A DNA stretch of 64,000 nt from Hyphomicrobiales bacterium. GTDB lineage: Bacteria; Pseudomonadota; Alphaproteobacteria; Rhizobiales; Rhizobiaceae. Location of the stretch: assembly GCA_900471525.1 (NCBI GenBank), contig UCEZ01000007.1, positions 124,001-188,000 on the forward strand, read 5' to 3'. Shown here in pieces: positions 35,599 to 47,358 of this stretch (its first letter is position 1; each line of letters starts with the position of its first letter). A model generated the notes under the pieces. It ran no database searches, was not told the origin of the DNA, and saw only the letters and a list, made by a program, of their open reading frames with translations. The position numbers were made by a program, and so were the translations under genes.

Positions 35599-36216
35599 TC
35601 AAGATTTCGCCCGCAATGCTGTCGAACTCAGTGGTGAGCGCGGCCCGTGGATGAAGGTCCAGGCGGGGGCCTTGCGCCAGGCAAGACTTGCCGCATGCGC
35701 TTCGTCGATGCGGGCATAGTCGAAGGTTTTCGCCATCTTCGAGGACAGATAGGACAGAGTGTCGCCCGGGCGGTCGATGACGGCGATGGGGAAGGTGCAG
35801 GCGATCTTTTGCCAATCCTGCCAGAGGTGGAAATTTTTCAGGTTGTCGGCACCCATGATCCAGACGAAGCGGATGCTCCGGTTTCTTTCGCGGATTTTTT
35901 CCAGCGTGCGAGCGGTATAGCTTTGCTCGAGCGATTGCTCGAAGGCGGTCACCTTGATGCGCGGGTCGCTGGCGATGGCCTTGCTGAGCGCAATTCGCTC
36001 AGTGAGTGGAGCCAGATGGTTGCGGCTTTTCAACGGATTGCCGGGGGTCACCATCCACCAGAGTTGGTCGAGGCCGAGCCGCCGCAGCGCGATATCGGCA
36101 ACGAGCACGTGGCCGTCATGCGGCGGATTGAACGAGCCGCCGAAAAGACCGACCGTCATGCCGCGCTCGACATGGGGCATTTTCAGGTAGAACGGATCGA
36201 CGTGGCCTGAATGCAC
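35599..36216 (-). CDS. nadD: Nicotinate-nucleotide adenylyltransferase
   Basis: This 205-residue enzyme of NAD synthesis transfers AMP to nicotinate mononucleotide. The nucleotidyltransferase motif GLFGGSFNPPHDGH, then WWMVTPGNPLK and WIMGADNLKNFHLWQDW, are diagnostic. The GTG start at 36216 directly follows the proA stop; ATG at 36180 (MPHVERGM) is a reasonable alternative, and neither has a strong ribosome site. The gene lies in the conserved obgE-to-rlmH order. Confidence 0.95.
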   Translation of the reverse strand: MHSGHVDPFYLKMPHVERGMTVGLFGGSFNPPHDGHVLVADIALRRLGLDQLWWMVTPGNPLKSRNHLAPLTERIALSKAIASDPRIKVTAFEQSLEQSYTARTLEKIRERNRSIRFVWIMGADNLKNFHLWQDWQKIACTFPIAVIDRPGDTLSYLSSKMAKTFDYARIDEAHAASLAWRKAPAWTFIHGPRSPLSSTALRAKS

Positions 36217-37497
36217 CTACGGCCGGACCTGACCGGTGCCACGCACCCTGTATTTGAACGAGGTCAACTGTTCGACGCCGACAGGGCCGCGCGCGTGCAT
36301 CTTGCCCGTGGCAATGCCGATCTCACCGCCCATACCGAACTCACCGCCATCGGCAAACTGGGTCGAGGCATTGTGGAGAAGGATGGCGGAATCGACCTCG
36401 GCGAAGAATCGCTCGACGACCGCGGAATCTTCGGCGATGACGGCTTCGGTATGGGACGACGACCAAGCGGCGATATGATCGATGGCGCCGGCAATGCCGT
36501 CGACAAGCGTCACCGAAATGATGGCATCGAGATATTCCGTCGCCCAGTCTTCTTCCGTCGCAGCGATCAGGCCTGGCACGATGGCGCGGATGTCTTCGCT
36601 CGCCCTGACTTCGCAGCCGGCTTCACGAAGCGCCGTAACCAGCGGCACGACGAATTTGTCTTTTGCCTTGCGGTCAATCAGCAGAGTCTCCGCCGAGCCG
36701 CAGATGCCGGTGCGCCGCATCTTGGCGTTGACGACGATCCGTGTCGCCATGTCCAGATCGGCCGAAGCGTCGATATAGACGTGGCAGAGGCCTTCGAGGT
36801 GGGCAAAAACCGGTACACGCGCCTCATTCTGGACGCGGGCGACCAGGCTTTTACCGCCGCGCGGAACGATGACGTCGATTGAGCCGCCAAGGCCCGTCAA
36901 CATGGCGCCAACGGCCGAGCGGTCGGCGACCGGAACCATCTGGATCGCATGCTCTGGAAGTCCGGCATCTTTCAGCCCCTGAACCAGGCAGGCATGGATC
37001 GCCTGCGATGAATGCAGGCTGTCCGACCCGCCACGCAGGATGACGGCATTGCCCGCCTTCAGGCACAGCGCGCCGGCATCCGCCGTCACGTTCGGCCGGC
37101 TTTCGTAGATGACGCCGATGACGCCGAGCGGCGTGCGAACGCGTTCAATGTGCAAGCCGTTCGGACGATCCCATTCGGCGATGATGTCGCCGACCGGGTC
37201 CGGCAGCTCCGCAATGGCGCGGATGGCGTTGGCCATATCGAGAACGCGGCTTTCCGAGAGCGTCAGGCGGTCGAGGAAGGAAGCCGCAACGCCGGTTTCG
37301 CGGGCGTTTTCAAGGTCGAGCGCATTGGCGGCGAGGATCTCGTCCTTGCGGGCGACGATGTTGGTGGCCATGCTGACGAGGGCTGCATGTTTGCGTTCGG
37401 CCGACGCCGTGGCGAGCGGACGGCTGGCGGCGCGCGCCTGCTTGCCGATGACGGCCATCAGTTCCTGGATTTCTTTCTTTCTTGCGTCGTCAAGCAT
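36217..37497 (-). CDS. proA: Gamma-glutamyl phosphate reductase
   Basis: This 426-residue NADPH-dependent enzyme makes glutamate-5-semialdehyde in proline synthesis. The aldehyde-dehydrogenase-like fold shows [29 protein letters not shown] and the catalytic Cys in [15 protein letters not shown]. Length and start are typical. The first 8 nt overlap the end of proB, and the stop abuts the nadD start, so proB-proA-nadD are coupled. Confidence 0.97.
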   Translation of the reverse strand: MLDDARKKEIQELMAVIGKQARAASRPLATASAERKHAALVSMATNIVARKDEILAANALDLENARETGVAASFLDRLTLSESRVLDMANAIRAIAELPDPVGDIIAEWDRPNGLHIERVRTPLGVIGVIYESRPNVTADAGALCLKAGNAVILRGGSDSLHSSQAIHACLVQGLKDAGLPEHAIQMVPVADRSAVGAMLTGLGGSIDVIVPRGGKSLVARVQNEARVPVFAHLEGLCHVYIDASADLDMATRIVVNAKMRRTGICGSAETLLIDRKAKDKFVVPLVTALREAGCEVRASEDIRAIVPGLIAATEEDWATEYLDAIISVTLVDGIAGAIDHIAAWSSSHTEAVIAEDSAVVERFFAEVDSAILLHNASTQFADGGEFGMGGEIGIATGKMHARGPVGVEQLTSFKYRVRGTGQVRP

Positions 37498-38659
37498 GCG
37501 CGTCGCTCCTCACCGCATCGATTTCCCGCTTTGCCGGTGCCGTCATCACCATGTCGTCCCGGTGGACCATGGCAGAACGTCCGGCATAGCCGAGAATAGC
37601 GGCAATTTCCGCCGATTTCTTGCCGGCGATCTGGCGTGCCTCGTCGGCATCGTATCCCGCCAGTCCTCGGGCGATTTCGCGGCCTTCGCCACCGATGATG
37701 GCGATCGTGTCACCACGGCTGAACGAGCCTGTAACCTGACGTACGCCCGCAGGAAGCAGGCTCTTTCCCGATCGCAACGCGGTTTCGGCGCCGGCATCGA
37801 TGGCGAGGCTGCCAGCCGGAAGCAATTGCCCGGCGATCCATGTCTTTCGCGCCGTCACCGGCGAGCCGGACGGCGCGAACCAGGAGGAGCGGGCACCTTC
37901 ACCGATTGCCGACAGCGGATGATCCACCTTGCCCGACGCGATGATCATGGCGCAGCCGGCACCGGTGGCGATCTTGCCGGCATCGATCTTGGTACGCATG
38001 CCGCCGCGTGAAAGTTCGGAGGCAGCGCCGCCGGCCATCGCTTCGATCTGAGGGGTAATCTCCGCGATGGTTTCGAGAAAGCGGGCATCGGGATCGAGAT
38101 GCGGAGGGGCAGTGTAGAGCCCGTCAATATCGGAGAGAAGCACGAGCAGATCGGCGCCGGTCATGGTGGCGACCCGCGCAGCCAGCCGATCGTTGTCGCC
38201 ATAGCGGATTTCGGTGGTGGCGACGGTATCGTTCTCGTTGATGATCGGCACGGCGCCCATCTTCAGGAGCTGGCTGATGGTGGCGCGGGCGTTGAGATAG
38301 CGGCGGCGTTCCTCGGTGTCACCGAGCGTCAGCAGGATCTGTCCGGCGACGATTTCGTCGATCGACAGGCTTTCCGACCAGGCACGGGCGAGCGCAATCT
38401 GACCGACAGCCGCCGCTGCCTGGCTTTCTTCAAGTTTCAAGACGCCCGGCGCGAGATCGAGCACGGATCGTCCAAGTGCGATGGCGCCAGAGGAAACGAC
38501 AAGGACATCGATCCCCTTGGCTCGCAAAGCTGCGATATCGGCGCACATGGCATTCAGCCAATGTTTCTTCAGGCCTGTCTTGCGATCTACAAGCAGGGCC
38601 GAGCCGATCTTGATCACAATCCGGCGGTACTTTTCCAGCGGTTTGCGTTGCGCCGTCAT
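37490..38659 (-). CDS. proB: Glutamate 5-kinase
   Basis: This 389-residue enzyme phosphorylates glutamate, the first and feedback-controlled step of proline synthesis. The amino-acid-kinase domain shows [31 protein letters not shown] and [16 protein letters not shown]-terminal PUA domain ([24 protein letters not shown] through [16 protein letters not shown]) is present. ATG 38659 is 1 nt after the obgE stop; the frame is open further up inside obgE. It overlaps proA by 8 nt. Confidence 0.97.
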   Translation of the reverse strand: MTAQRKPLEKYRRIVIKIGSALLVDRKTGLKKHWLNAMCADIAALRAKGIDVLVVSSGAIALGRSVLDLAPGVLKLEESQAAAAVGQIALARAWSESLSIDEIVAGQILLTLGDTEERRRYLNARATISQLLKMGAVPIINENDTVATTEIRYGDNDRLAARVATMTGADLLVLLSDIDGLYTAPPHLDPDARFLETIAEITPQIEAMAGGAASELSRGGMRTKIDAGKIATGAGCAMIIASGKVDHPLSAIGEGARSSWFAPSGSPVTARKTWIAGQLLPAGSLAIDAGAETALRSGKSLLPAGVRQVTGSFSRGDTIAIIGGEGREIARGLAGYDADEARQIAGKKSAEIAAILGYAGRSAMVHRDDMVMTAPAKREIDAVRSDAHA

Positions 38660-38660
38660 G

Positions 38661-40034
<1,374 letters not shown>

Positions 40035-40784
40035 ATGCAAGATAGCCCCGCCACGTCCACACTCCAGAACACCATCGAAGAAGCCATCGTTTCGGGGATT
40101 CTCAGCGCCCGGATCAGGCCAGGCACCCGGCTCAGCGAAAACCAGCTTGCCGGCCTTTTCGGGGTTTCCCGCACCCGCGTGCGCGAGGCGATGATGCGGC
40201 TGGAGACGCGCTGTATCGTGCATGTCAGCCCGCGTCGCGGCTGGTTCGTCGTCGAACCTTCGGCGGAAGAGGCCATGATGGTCTATGGCGCGCGACGCGT
40301 CATCGAAGCCGGCTTGTTGCGTAGCATGCGGGTCCTGAGCGATGAGGGGCGCGCGGCGGTCCGGGGCCATTTGGCGCAGGAAAAGGCGGCCATGGACGCC
40401 GGCGATCGCCAGCGACTGACCTGCCTGATGGGCGATTTTCATATCCGCATCGCCGAACTCGCCGGAAACCCGGTTCTCACCGAAATACTCCGCGATCTGA
40501 CCGCGCGAACCATCCTCATTTCGATGCTCTATCAATCCGACTTTCACGCTCTTCAGTCGCATCTCGGCCATTGCCGGATCGCTGACGCGATGGAAAGCGG
40601 CGATTTTGCAAAGGCGGCCGAGCTGTCGGTCGAGCATCTCGACGACGTTGAAACGGGGCTGGATCTGACACAGCGCCCCGATCCGCTTTCGGAGCTTCGC
40701 AGCTCCCTTTCTCTTCCTCCCAGGAGCGTCCCGTCCCCCGATGGCGGCACGAAGACCAAGCCCACCACCACAAAAGGAGAATGA
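40035..40784 (+). CDS. GntR-family (FadR/FCD subfamily) regulator
   Basis: This 249-residue repressor or activator has an N-terminal winged helix (EEAIVSGILSARIRPGTRLSENQLAGLFGVSRTRVREAMMRLE) and a C-terminal all-helical FCD ligand domain with His residues of the metal/ligand site (DFHIRIAELAGNP, HCRIADAMESGD). FCD regulators usually sense carboxylates or amino acids. The gene ends 4 nt before the binding protein gene of an ABC transporter and so probably regulates that operon, including itself. The tail is unusually Pro/Ser/Lys/Thr-rich. Confidence 0.92.
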   Translation: MQDSPATSTLQNTIEEAIVSGILSARIRPGTRLSENQLAGLFGVSRTRVREAMMRLETRCIVHVSPRRGWFVVEPSAEEAMMVYGARRVIEAGLLRSMRVLSDEGRAAVRGHLAQEKAAMDAGDRQRLTCLMGDFHIRIAELAGNPVLTEILRDLTARTILISMLYQSDFHALQSHLGHCRIADAMESGDFAKAAELSVEHLDDVETGLDLTQRPDPLSELRSSLSLPPRSVPSPDGGTKTKPTTTKGE

Positions 40785-40787
40785 TCA

Positions 40788-41573
40788 GTGTTTGCAAAGA
40801 AGATATTTGTCGCCGCCGCGCTATTCGCGGGCACGCTCGGCCTTGCCTCGGTATCGCATGCCGATGCCCTGAGCGACATCACCGCCAGGGGCACGTTGCG
40901 CGTGGCGGTGCCGCAAGACTTTCCGCCCTTCGGAAGCGTCGGCACCGACATGGCGCCGATGGGCTATGACATCGACATGGCCAATCTCATCGCCGAAAAA
41001 CTTGGCGTGAAGACGGAACTCGTCCCCGTCACCAGCGCCAACCGCATTCCCTATCTGCAGACCAACAAGGTCGATCTCGTCATCTCCAGCCTCGGCAAGA
41101 ATGCCGAGCGGGAAGCGGTGATCGATTTCACCGCCGCCTATGCGCCGTTCTTCAATGGTGTTTTCGCCCCTGCCGACGTTACGGTTGCCAAGGCCGAGGA
41201 CCTGTCTGGCAAGGTTGTCGGCGTGACCCGCGGCGCGGTCGAGGATCTGGAACTCACCAAGATCGCACCGGCCGACCTGACCATCAAGCGCTATGAAGAT
41301 AACAACGGCACGATTTCGGCCTTCCTGTCCGGTCAGGTGGAGCTTGTGGCGACCGGTAACGTCGTCGCGGCGGCCATCCTTGCCAAGAACCCGCCCAAGC
41401 GGCCTGAACTGAAATTCCTGATCAAGAACTCGCCCTGCTACATCGGCCTCAACAAGAACGAGGCGGCGCTCGCGGAAAAGGTCAACGCGGTCATCGCCAC
41501 TGCCAAGACGGACGGCACGCTGAACGCAATCGCCCAGAAATGGCTCGGAACGGATCTTCCCACCGATCTCTGA
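40788..41573 (+). CDS. Amino-acid-type ABC transporter substrate-binding protein
   Basis: This 261-residue periplasmic binding protein of the SBP_bac_3 family has a signal peptide (KKIFVAAALFAGTLGLASVSHA) and the family core RGTLRVAVPQDFPPFGSVG, GYDIDMANLIAEKLGV and VDLVISSLGKNAEREAVIDF. Start is GTG 40788 behind AAGGAG, overlapping the region just after the GntR stop. Ligand is likely a polar amino acid or a related compound; specificity cannot be read. The following permease genes and ATPase complete the importer. Confidence 0.92.
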   Translation: MFAKKIFVAAALFAGTLGLASVSHADALSDITARGTLRVAVPQDFPPFGSVGTDMAPMGYDIDMANLIAEKLGVKTELVPVTSANRIPYLQTNKVDLVISSLGKNAEREAVIDFTAAYAPFFNGVFAPADVTVAKAEDLSGKVVGVTRGAVEDLELTKIAPADLTIKRYEDNNGTISAFLSGQVELVATGNVVAAAILAKNPPKRPELKFLIKNSPCYIGLNKNEAALAEKVNAVIATAKTDGTLNAIAQKWLGTDLPTDL

Positions 41574-41585
41574 TCATCGGCGACC

Positions 41586-41614
41586 TGTCATCCCGCAATC
41601 AAGGCGGGATGACA
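41586..41614. repeat. REP-like inverted repeat between binding protein and permease genes
   Basis: TGTCATCCCGC and GCGGGATGACA form a perfect 11-bp inverted repeat with a 7-nt spacer. Located just after the binding-protein stop, it could stabilise that transcript part or reduce read-through, giving the usual excess of binding protein. Confidence 0.6.
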
Positions 41615-41642
41615 CCCTGGTCAAAAGAGAGGGAAAACCGTC

Positions 41643-42314
41643 TTGAGCTACCATTTCGAATTCAACTGGCTGCTGCAGTACTATCCGGAGATCGTCAAGG
41701 GCATCGGAATAACGCTGCAATTGATCCTGATCGGCGCAGTGCTCGGTATCGCACTCGGCATTGCCTGCGCCTGGGCCCGTGCGCTTGGGCCGGCCTGGCT
41801 GAAACCGATCGTCGCGGCCTATGTGGAACTGATCCGCAACACGCCGTTCCTGATCCAGCTGTTCTTCATCTTCTTCGGCTTGCCGTCGCTCGGGCTGCAG
41901 CTCGGTGAACTGCAGGCTGCCAACATCGCCATGATCGTCAATCTCGGCGCCTATAGCTGCGAGATCATCCGGGCGGGGATCCAATCAACGCCGAAGGGGC
42001 AGTTCGAAGCAGGGGCCAGCCTGGCGATGACGCCGTTCGAAACCTTCCGCCATGTCGTGCTGGTGCCGTCGCTCCAGCGGATCTGGCCGGCGCTGTCCTC
42101 CCAGGTGGTCATCGTCATGCTCGGCTCCTCTGTGGTCTCGCAGATCGCCGCCGAAGACCTGACCTTCGCCGCCAATTTCATCCAGTCGCGCACCTTCCGC
42201 GCCTTCGAGGCTTACATGGTCTCCACAGCGATCTATCTCATCCTGGCGATCCTGCTGCGTCAGGTTCTGGGCATCGTGGGTAGCTTCATCTTTCCGCGGA
42301 GGACAGCGCGATGA
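41643..42314 (+). CDS. Amino-acid ABC transporter permease, first subunit
   Basis: This 223-residue HisM/HisQ-type inner-membrane permease has about five helices. It has the IRNTPFLIQLFFIFFGLP family motif and the EAA loop EAGASLAMTPFETFRHVVLVPSL that docks the ATPase. TTG at 41643 is the likely start (AGAGGG upstream); no ATG fits better. The stop overlaps the ATG of the second permease (ATGA). Confidence 0.92.
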   Translation: MSYHFEFNWLLQYYPEIVKGIGITLQLILIGAVLGIALGIACAWARALGPAWLKPIVAAYVELIRNTPFLIQLFFIFFGLPSLGLQLGELQAANIAMIVNLGAYSCEIIRAGIQSTPKGQFEAGASLAMTPFETFRHVVLVPSLQRIWPALSSQVVIVMLGSSVVSQIAAEDLTFAANFIQSRTFRAFEAYMVSTAIYLILAILLRQVLGIVGSFIFPRRTAR

Positions 42315-42947
42315 CCGAATTCACCCTGTGGGACATCCTTCGAAACCTGCTGCTCGCCACGCGCTGGACGATCGTTCTCTCGCTCGTGTCCTTCATCGGC
42401 GGCGGTGCCGTCGGCCTCCTCCTGCTGTTCGCGCGAATCAGCACCCGCAAGGCGATCCGCACCTTTGCTCGATGCTACATCGAGCTCTTTCAGGGAACGC
42501 CGCTCCTGATGCAGCTCTTCATCGCCTTCTTCGGTCTCGGCCTTTTCGGCATAGACGTGCCGGCGTGGCTTGCGGCTGGCCTCGCGCTCATTCTCTGGAC
42601 AGCGTCTTTCCTTGCCGAAATCTGGCGAGGATGCGTCGAAGCGATCGCGAAGGGGCAATGGGAAGCCTCGGCGAGCCTTGGAATGGGCCGGCTCCAGCAG
42701 ATGCGCTACGTCATCCTGCCGCAGGCGATGAAGATTGCCGTCCCGCCGACGGTTGGCTTTTCGGTACAGGTCATCAAGGGCACGGCGCTGACCTCGATCA
42801 TCGGTTTCGTCGAGTTGTCGAAGGCCGGCACCGTCGTCACCAACGCCACGTTCCTGCCGTTCACGGTCTACGGTCTCGTCGCCCTCATCTATTTCGCGCT
42901 CTGCTGGCCCCTGTCCAGGAGCAGCCAGTTCCTCGAAAGGAAGCTCA

Positions 42948-42970
<23 letters not shown>
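42311..42970 (+). CDS. Amino-acid ABC transporter permease, second subunit
   Basis: This 219-residue partner permease is of the same type, with ELFQGTPLLMQLFIAFFGLG and the EAA loop EASASLGMGRLQQMRYVILPQAMKIAVPP. The start overlaps the previous gene by 4 nt, and the 3' end overlaps the ATPase gene by 23 nt, so the subunits are translationally coupled. Confidence 0.93.
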
Positions 42971-43673
<703 letters not shown>

Positions 43674-43690
43674 GTGCAATATGATGGTAA

Positions 43691-43728
43691 GAACCCCGCG
43701 GACGCAACAGCTTCCGCGGGGTCCCTTT
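43691..43728 (+). terminator. Terminator of the GntR-ABC transporter operon
   Basis: GAaCCCCGCGGA and TCCGCGGGGTC form a strong stem with a 10-nt loop, followed by CCCTTT, 17 nt after the ATPase stop. Confidence 0.75.
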
Positions 43729-43737
43729 GACCGGAAA

Positions 43738-44319
43738 TCACGGCGCGCGCAGATCGGCCGCCATGATCCTGGTTTCGATATGGCTCACCATGCCGTTGCG
43801 GGCGAGCGCATAGATCTGGCTGCAGCCGGTGATCTCGAAGCCGAGTTTCTTCTGCAGCTTCAGCGAGCCAGCATTGTCGGCAAACACGCCGGAATGCAGG
43901 ATGGTGCCGGGCATGCGCCGGAAGAAGCGTTCGGCCGCGGCGTGGACCGCTTCGCTGGCATAACCACGGTTCCAGTAGTAGCGGTTCAGCCAGTAGCCGA
44001 GATGCCACTGGCCGTGGCGAAGCTCGATGCCGACGCAGCCGATATGGACGTCGTCGCCGGTGGTGATTGCCAGCGTCCAGTCGGCAGTGAGCCCCGAACT
44101 CTGCCGGATGAGCCAGTCGAGTGCATCCTGCCGATGGTACGGCGCCGAGACCCGCGCCAGCATGCGCGAGACCTGATAGTCACCCAGCGACTGCGCAATG
44201 GCGTCCGCATCGGACAGCCGGTGCGGACGCAGTGTCAGCCGCGCTGTTTGAATGACCGGGCAGGGGCCGGGATCGGGACGAGCCGCAGCCTTCGGCCGTT
44301 CACGCAGATGAGCGGTCAT
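43738..44319 (-). CDS. GNAT-family N-acetyltransferase (RimJ/RimL type)
   Basis: This 193-residue acetyltransferase has IQTARLTLRPHRLSDADAIAQ at the N-terminus, the acetyl-CoA loop in GYWLNRYYWNRGYASEAVHAAAERFF, and NAGSLKLQKKLGFEITG. The RimJ/RimL-like shape suggests protein N-terminal or ribosomal protein acetylation, but small substrates are possible. ATG 44319 follows GGGAGG and overlaps the stop of the upstream GNAT gene (ATGA). Confidence 0.88.
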   Translation of the reverse strand: MTAHLRERPKAAARPDPGPCPVIQTARLTLRPHRLSDADAIAQSLGDYQVSRMLARVSAPYHRQDALDWLIRQSSGLTADWTLAITTGDDVHIGCVGIELRHGQWHLGYWLNRYYWNRGYASEAVHAAAERFFRRMPGTILHSGVFADNAGSLKLQKKLGFEITGCSQIYALARNGMVSHIETRIMAADLRAP

Positions 44320-44948
44320 CTCAGGCCTCCCCAGCTGCGCAACGACATCCAGGTCTTGCGGTCGAGCCGGTACCATTCGACCGACATCATGCCGCCGAGC
44401 GCCAGGCTGTCGACCATGCCGGAGCCCTGGAACTGGAACCCGCACTTCTGGATGACCCGCCGCGAAGCGACGTTCATGACCCGGCAGCGCGCATCGATCT
44501 GGTCGATGTCGCGGGTGCGGAAGGCCATGTCGGTCAGCGCCTGGGCTGCCTCGGTGGCATACCCCTTGTTCCAGTGCGGTTCGCCCAGCCAGTAGCCGAG
44601 CTCCGCCGTCTTGCCGTCGGGGTGCGGTTCGATACCGCAGCAACCGAGAAATGCGCCATTATCCGCTTTGGTAATCGCATAGACGCACTTGCCAATCGCG
44701 CCCGTCTTCGTACGACGTACGAAATCCGCGGCATCGGCAACCGTGTACGGATGCGGCATGCGCGAAACCATGGTGGCGATATTGGCGTTGTTGGCAAGAT
44801 GGGCAAGGGCGTCGATATCGTCTTCATGGGGCGCGCGCAAAACGAGCCTGGGCGATAACAATATCGGGCAATCGGTCCTTGACCGCTGAGGCCTCAGCCT
44901 CTCCTCGGGAGACCGCGATTGGCTCTCCCTCATCAATTCGCTCTGCAT
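44316..44948 (-). CDS. GNAT-family N-acetyltransferase (RimJ/RimL type), paralogue
   Basis: This 210-residue protein has the same architecture as its neighbour (LLSPRLVLRAPHEDDIDALAH, GYWLGEPHWNKGYATEAAQALTDMAF, NVASRRVIQKCGFQFQGSG). Start at 44948 follows TGGAGGACTGATC. The two GNAT genes lie after rpmA in the usual rhizobial rplU-rpmA-GNAT-obgE neighbourhood. A hairpin terminator lies between rpmA and this gene. Confidence 0.88.
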   Translation of the reverse strand: MQSELMRESQSRSPEERLRPQRSRTDCPILLSPRLVLRAPHEDDIDALAHLANNANIATMVSRMPHPYTVADAADFVRRTKTGAIGKCVYAITKADNGAFLGCCGIEPHPDGKTAELGYWLGEPHWNKGYATEAAQALTDMAFRTRDIDQIDARCRVMNVASRRVIQKCGFQFQGSGMVDSLALGGMMSVEWYRLDRKTWMSLRSWGGLR

Positions 44949-44968
44949 GATCAGTCCTCCAAGACGTG

Positions 44969-45006
44969 AAAAAGGGGAAATCGGGCATTGCCCCATCTCC
45001 CCTTTT
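44969..45006 (-). terminator. Terminator after rpmA
   Basis: On the minus strand AAAAGGGGA and TCCCCTTTTT form a 9-bp stem, with additional pairing inside the loop and a T run. It separates rplU-rpmA from the GNAT genes. Confidence 0.7.
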
Positions 45007-45075
45007 GATCTTGGTCTGAACCAGATGCGGTCAGCCGGGTCGATGAGACGCCGGCTGTTTTAGAGCGCTACCGGC

Positions 45076-45345
45076 TTATTCCGCTGCTTCGGCTTTCGGC
45101 ATTACAGACACGTATACGCGGCCATTGGCCTTCGTACGGTAGTCCACGTTGCCCGCCGTAAGTGCAAAAATGGTATGGTCCTTGCCGAGGCCGACATTGG
45201 CGCCCGGATGCCACTGGGTTCCGCGCTGACGCAGAATGATGTTGCCCGGAACGACGACTTCGCCGCCGAACTTCTTCACGCCGAGGCGCTTGGACTGCGA
45301 ATCGCGACCGTTGCGCGAGGAACCGCCAGCTTTTTTGTGTGCCAT
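45076..45345 (-). CDS. rpmA: 50S ribosomal protein L27 (bL27)
   Basis: This 89-residue protein matches bacterial L27: [22 protein letters not shown], then [29 protein letters not shown]. The short N-terminal tail reaches the peptidyl-transferase centre. It begins with MAHKK directly, so no N-terminal processing as in Firmicutes is expected. It follows rplU by 32 nt on the same strand. Confidence 0.98.
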   Translation of the reverse strand: MAHKKAGGSSRNGRDSQSKRLGVKKFGGEVVVPGNIILRQRGTQWHPGANVGLGKDHTIFALTAGNVDYRTKANGRVYVSVMPKAEAAE

Positions 45346-45377
45346 GGGTGTTCTCCTTTAACCTTTGATCCGTTGTC

Positions 45378-45755
45378 TCAGTTTGCAGCTTCTGCGGCAG
45401 CGTCTTCAGACTTCTTGGAAGCCTTCTTCGCCTTCGCGCCGGCAACAGCAGCGATGTCCAGGATGCGGACAGTCGTGTTGTGCTGGCGATGACCGCGGGT
45501 ACGCTTCGAGTTCTGGCGACGACGCTTCTTGAAGGCAATGACCTTCTTGGCGCGGCCGTGTTCCACAACTTCGGCGCTGACAACGGCACCTTCGACAAAC
45601 GGAGCACCGATGGTTGCATCGGCGCCGACGCCGACCATCAGGATCTCGGTGAATTCAATCTTGTCGCCTGCGGCGCCTTCCAATTTTTCAATCGTCAGAA
45701 CGTCGTTGGCTGCCACGCGGTACTGTTTACCGCCGGTCTTGATGACTGCGAACAT
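45378..45755 (-). CDS. rplU: 50S ribosomal protein L21 (bL21)
   Basis: This 125-residue protein matches L21: [27 protein letters not shown] and the RNA-binding [21 protein letters not shown] segment. A Lys/Ala/Glu-rich C-terminal extension of about 20 residues goes beyond the usual 100-105. It heads the rplU-rpmA operon. Confidence 0.98.
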   Translation of the reverse strand: MFAVIKTGGKQYRVAANDVLTIEKLEGAAGDKIEFTEILMVGVGADATIGAPFVEGAVVSAEVVEHGRAKKVIAFKKRRRQNSKRTRGHRQHNTTVRILDIAAVAGAKAKKASKKSEDAAAEAAN

Positions 45756-46041
45756 TTTTTATCCTTTCATGTTCGTTCCGGCTCTTCGCTTAAGGCGAGG
45801 CCGTCTTTTTCTTCAGTCGGACATGACAAGGCCTTTCGGTCTTGCCGGTGAACGGGCGCAAAACACACCCGGCGCGGTGAGGGCATGCCACACCACTTCA
45901 ATTGCGCGGATTAATGGAAGCGCCGAAAACTGTCAAGGCGGGCGTCACGAATTCGTCAAATATTCCTTGTCGCTACCCCTTGTCATCGCCGAAAACTGCC
46001 GCTATGAACCGCCTCGCGCTAACGGCGCCGACCAGCATATC

Positions 46042-46131
46042 CGGAGAGGTGGCAGAGTGGTCGAACGCACCGCACTCGAAATGCGGCATACCTGCAAGGG
46101 TATCGTGGGTTCAAATCCCACCCTCTCCGCC
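46042..46131 (+). tRNA. tRNA-Ser (anticodon CGA)
   Basis: A full cloverleaf is visible. The acceptor GGAGAGG pairs with CCTCTCC, followed by G and CCA. The anticodon stem CCGCA/TGCGG encloses CTCGAAA, with CGA at 46076-46078. A long variable arm (about 46086-46106) and the T arm GTGGG-TTCAAAT-CCCAC fit a class II serine tRNA reading UCG. The CCA is encoded. Confidence 0.96.
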
Positions 46132-46376
46132 ATATCACTTCTTTGATCTTGATTATCTACACTTTGGTGCCGCCGGCGTTCTCGCGCGGCGCAGTGTCGA
46201 TCTATCCGCATTTCTCTCATCGCTTGCGGCGCCGGAATGAACGCGTCAGTTGCCTGCGCGATTTTCTCTCCCAGCGCTCTATTTTTCTCCGAACCTTGCC
46301 ACAAATGGCAGTTTATGCCCCGACGAATGTCGGCCGGCGTGGGAGAAATTGCGAACAGTTTCAAGGGAGAAGTACC

Positions 46377-47288
46377 ATGCGTCTGAACACAACACTCATC
46401 GGAGCCGCTTTTGCAGTGCTTGTTTCCGCTGCCGCGGCCAATGCCCAGGTCGTCGTCTCCTCGAAGATCGACACCGAGGGCGGCGTGCTTGGCAATATCA
46501 TCCTGGCCGTGCTCAAGGCCAACAACATCGAGACGACCGATCGGGTACAGCTCGGGGCGACGCCTGTCGTGCGCAAGGCGATCGCGGCCGGCGAGATCGA
46601 TATCTATCCGGAATATACCGGCAATGCCGGCTTCTTCTTCGAAAAGGCGGATGATCCGGTCTGGAAGGACGCGGCCAAGGGCTACGAAGAGGCAAAGAAG
46701 CTCGACTACGATGCCAACAAGATCGTCTGGCTGACGCCGTCGCCGGCCAACAATACCTGGGCCGTCGCGGTGCGCAAGGATCTGGCCGATGCCAACAGCA
46801 TCAAGACCTTCAGTGATTTCGGCAAATATGTCTCCGGCGGCGGTGCCGTGGTGCTGGCGGCTTCGTCGGAATTCGTCAATTCGGCTGCGGCCCTGCCGGC
46901 GTTCCAGACGACTTATGGATTCACGCTGAAATCGGACCAGCTGATCACGCTGTCAGGCGGTGATACGGCGGCGACGATCGCGGCTGCGGCCAACCAGACC
47001 AATGGGGCGAATGCCGCGATGGTCTACGGCACGGATGGCGGTATTGCACCGTCGGGTCTCGTCGTCTTGGAAGACGACAAGTCGGTTCAGCCCGTCTATC
47101 AGCCGGCACCGATCATCCGCGAGGCGGTTCTGAAGGAGCACCCGGAAATCGAAACGTTGCTGAAGCCGGTTTTTGAAAAGCTGGATCTCGTCACGTTGCA
47201 GGATCTGAATGGCCGCGTTCAGGTCGGCGGCGAGCCTGCCAAGACGGTCGCGGAAGATTTCCTGAAGAAGAACGGCTTTCTGAAATAA
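46377..47288 (+). CDS. osmF: Glycine betaine/quaternary amine ABC transporter binding protein (OsmF/YehZ-like)
   Basis: This 303-residue periplasmic protein of the OpuAC/OsmF type has a signal peptide (LIGAAFAVLVSAAAANA) and the core VVVSSKIDTEGGVLGNIILAVLKANN, EIDIYPEYTGNAGFF and VVLEDDKSVQPVYQPAPIIRE. Start at 46377 follows AAGGGAGAA. It heads a four-gene operon with the same composition and order as E. coli osmF-yehYXW, a low-affinity betaine-type importer. Exact ligand (betaine, choline or a related amine) is inferred. Confidence 0.87.
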   Translation: MRLNTTLIGAAFAVLVSAAAANAQVVVSSKIDTEGGVLGNIILAVLKANNIETTDRVQLGATPVVRKAIAAGEIDIYPEYTGNAGFFFEKADDPVWKDAAKGYEEAKKLDYDANKIVWLTPSPANNTWAVAVRKDLADANSIKTFSDFGKYVSGGGAVVLAASSEFVNSAAALPAFQTTYGFTLKSDQLITLSGGDTAATIAAAANQTNGANAAMVYGTDGGIAPSGLVVLEDDKSVQPVYQPAPIIREAVLKEHPEIETLLKPVFEKLDLVTLQDLNGRVQVGGEPAKTVAEDFLKKNGFLK

Positions 47289-47358
47289 GCTGCCGCCAGA
47301 CGGCCGGTTCCTTTTCCATGGAGGGAGCCGGCCCAGGCCGGACGGCGGGGATGGCAGT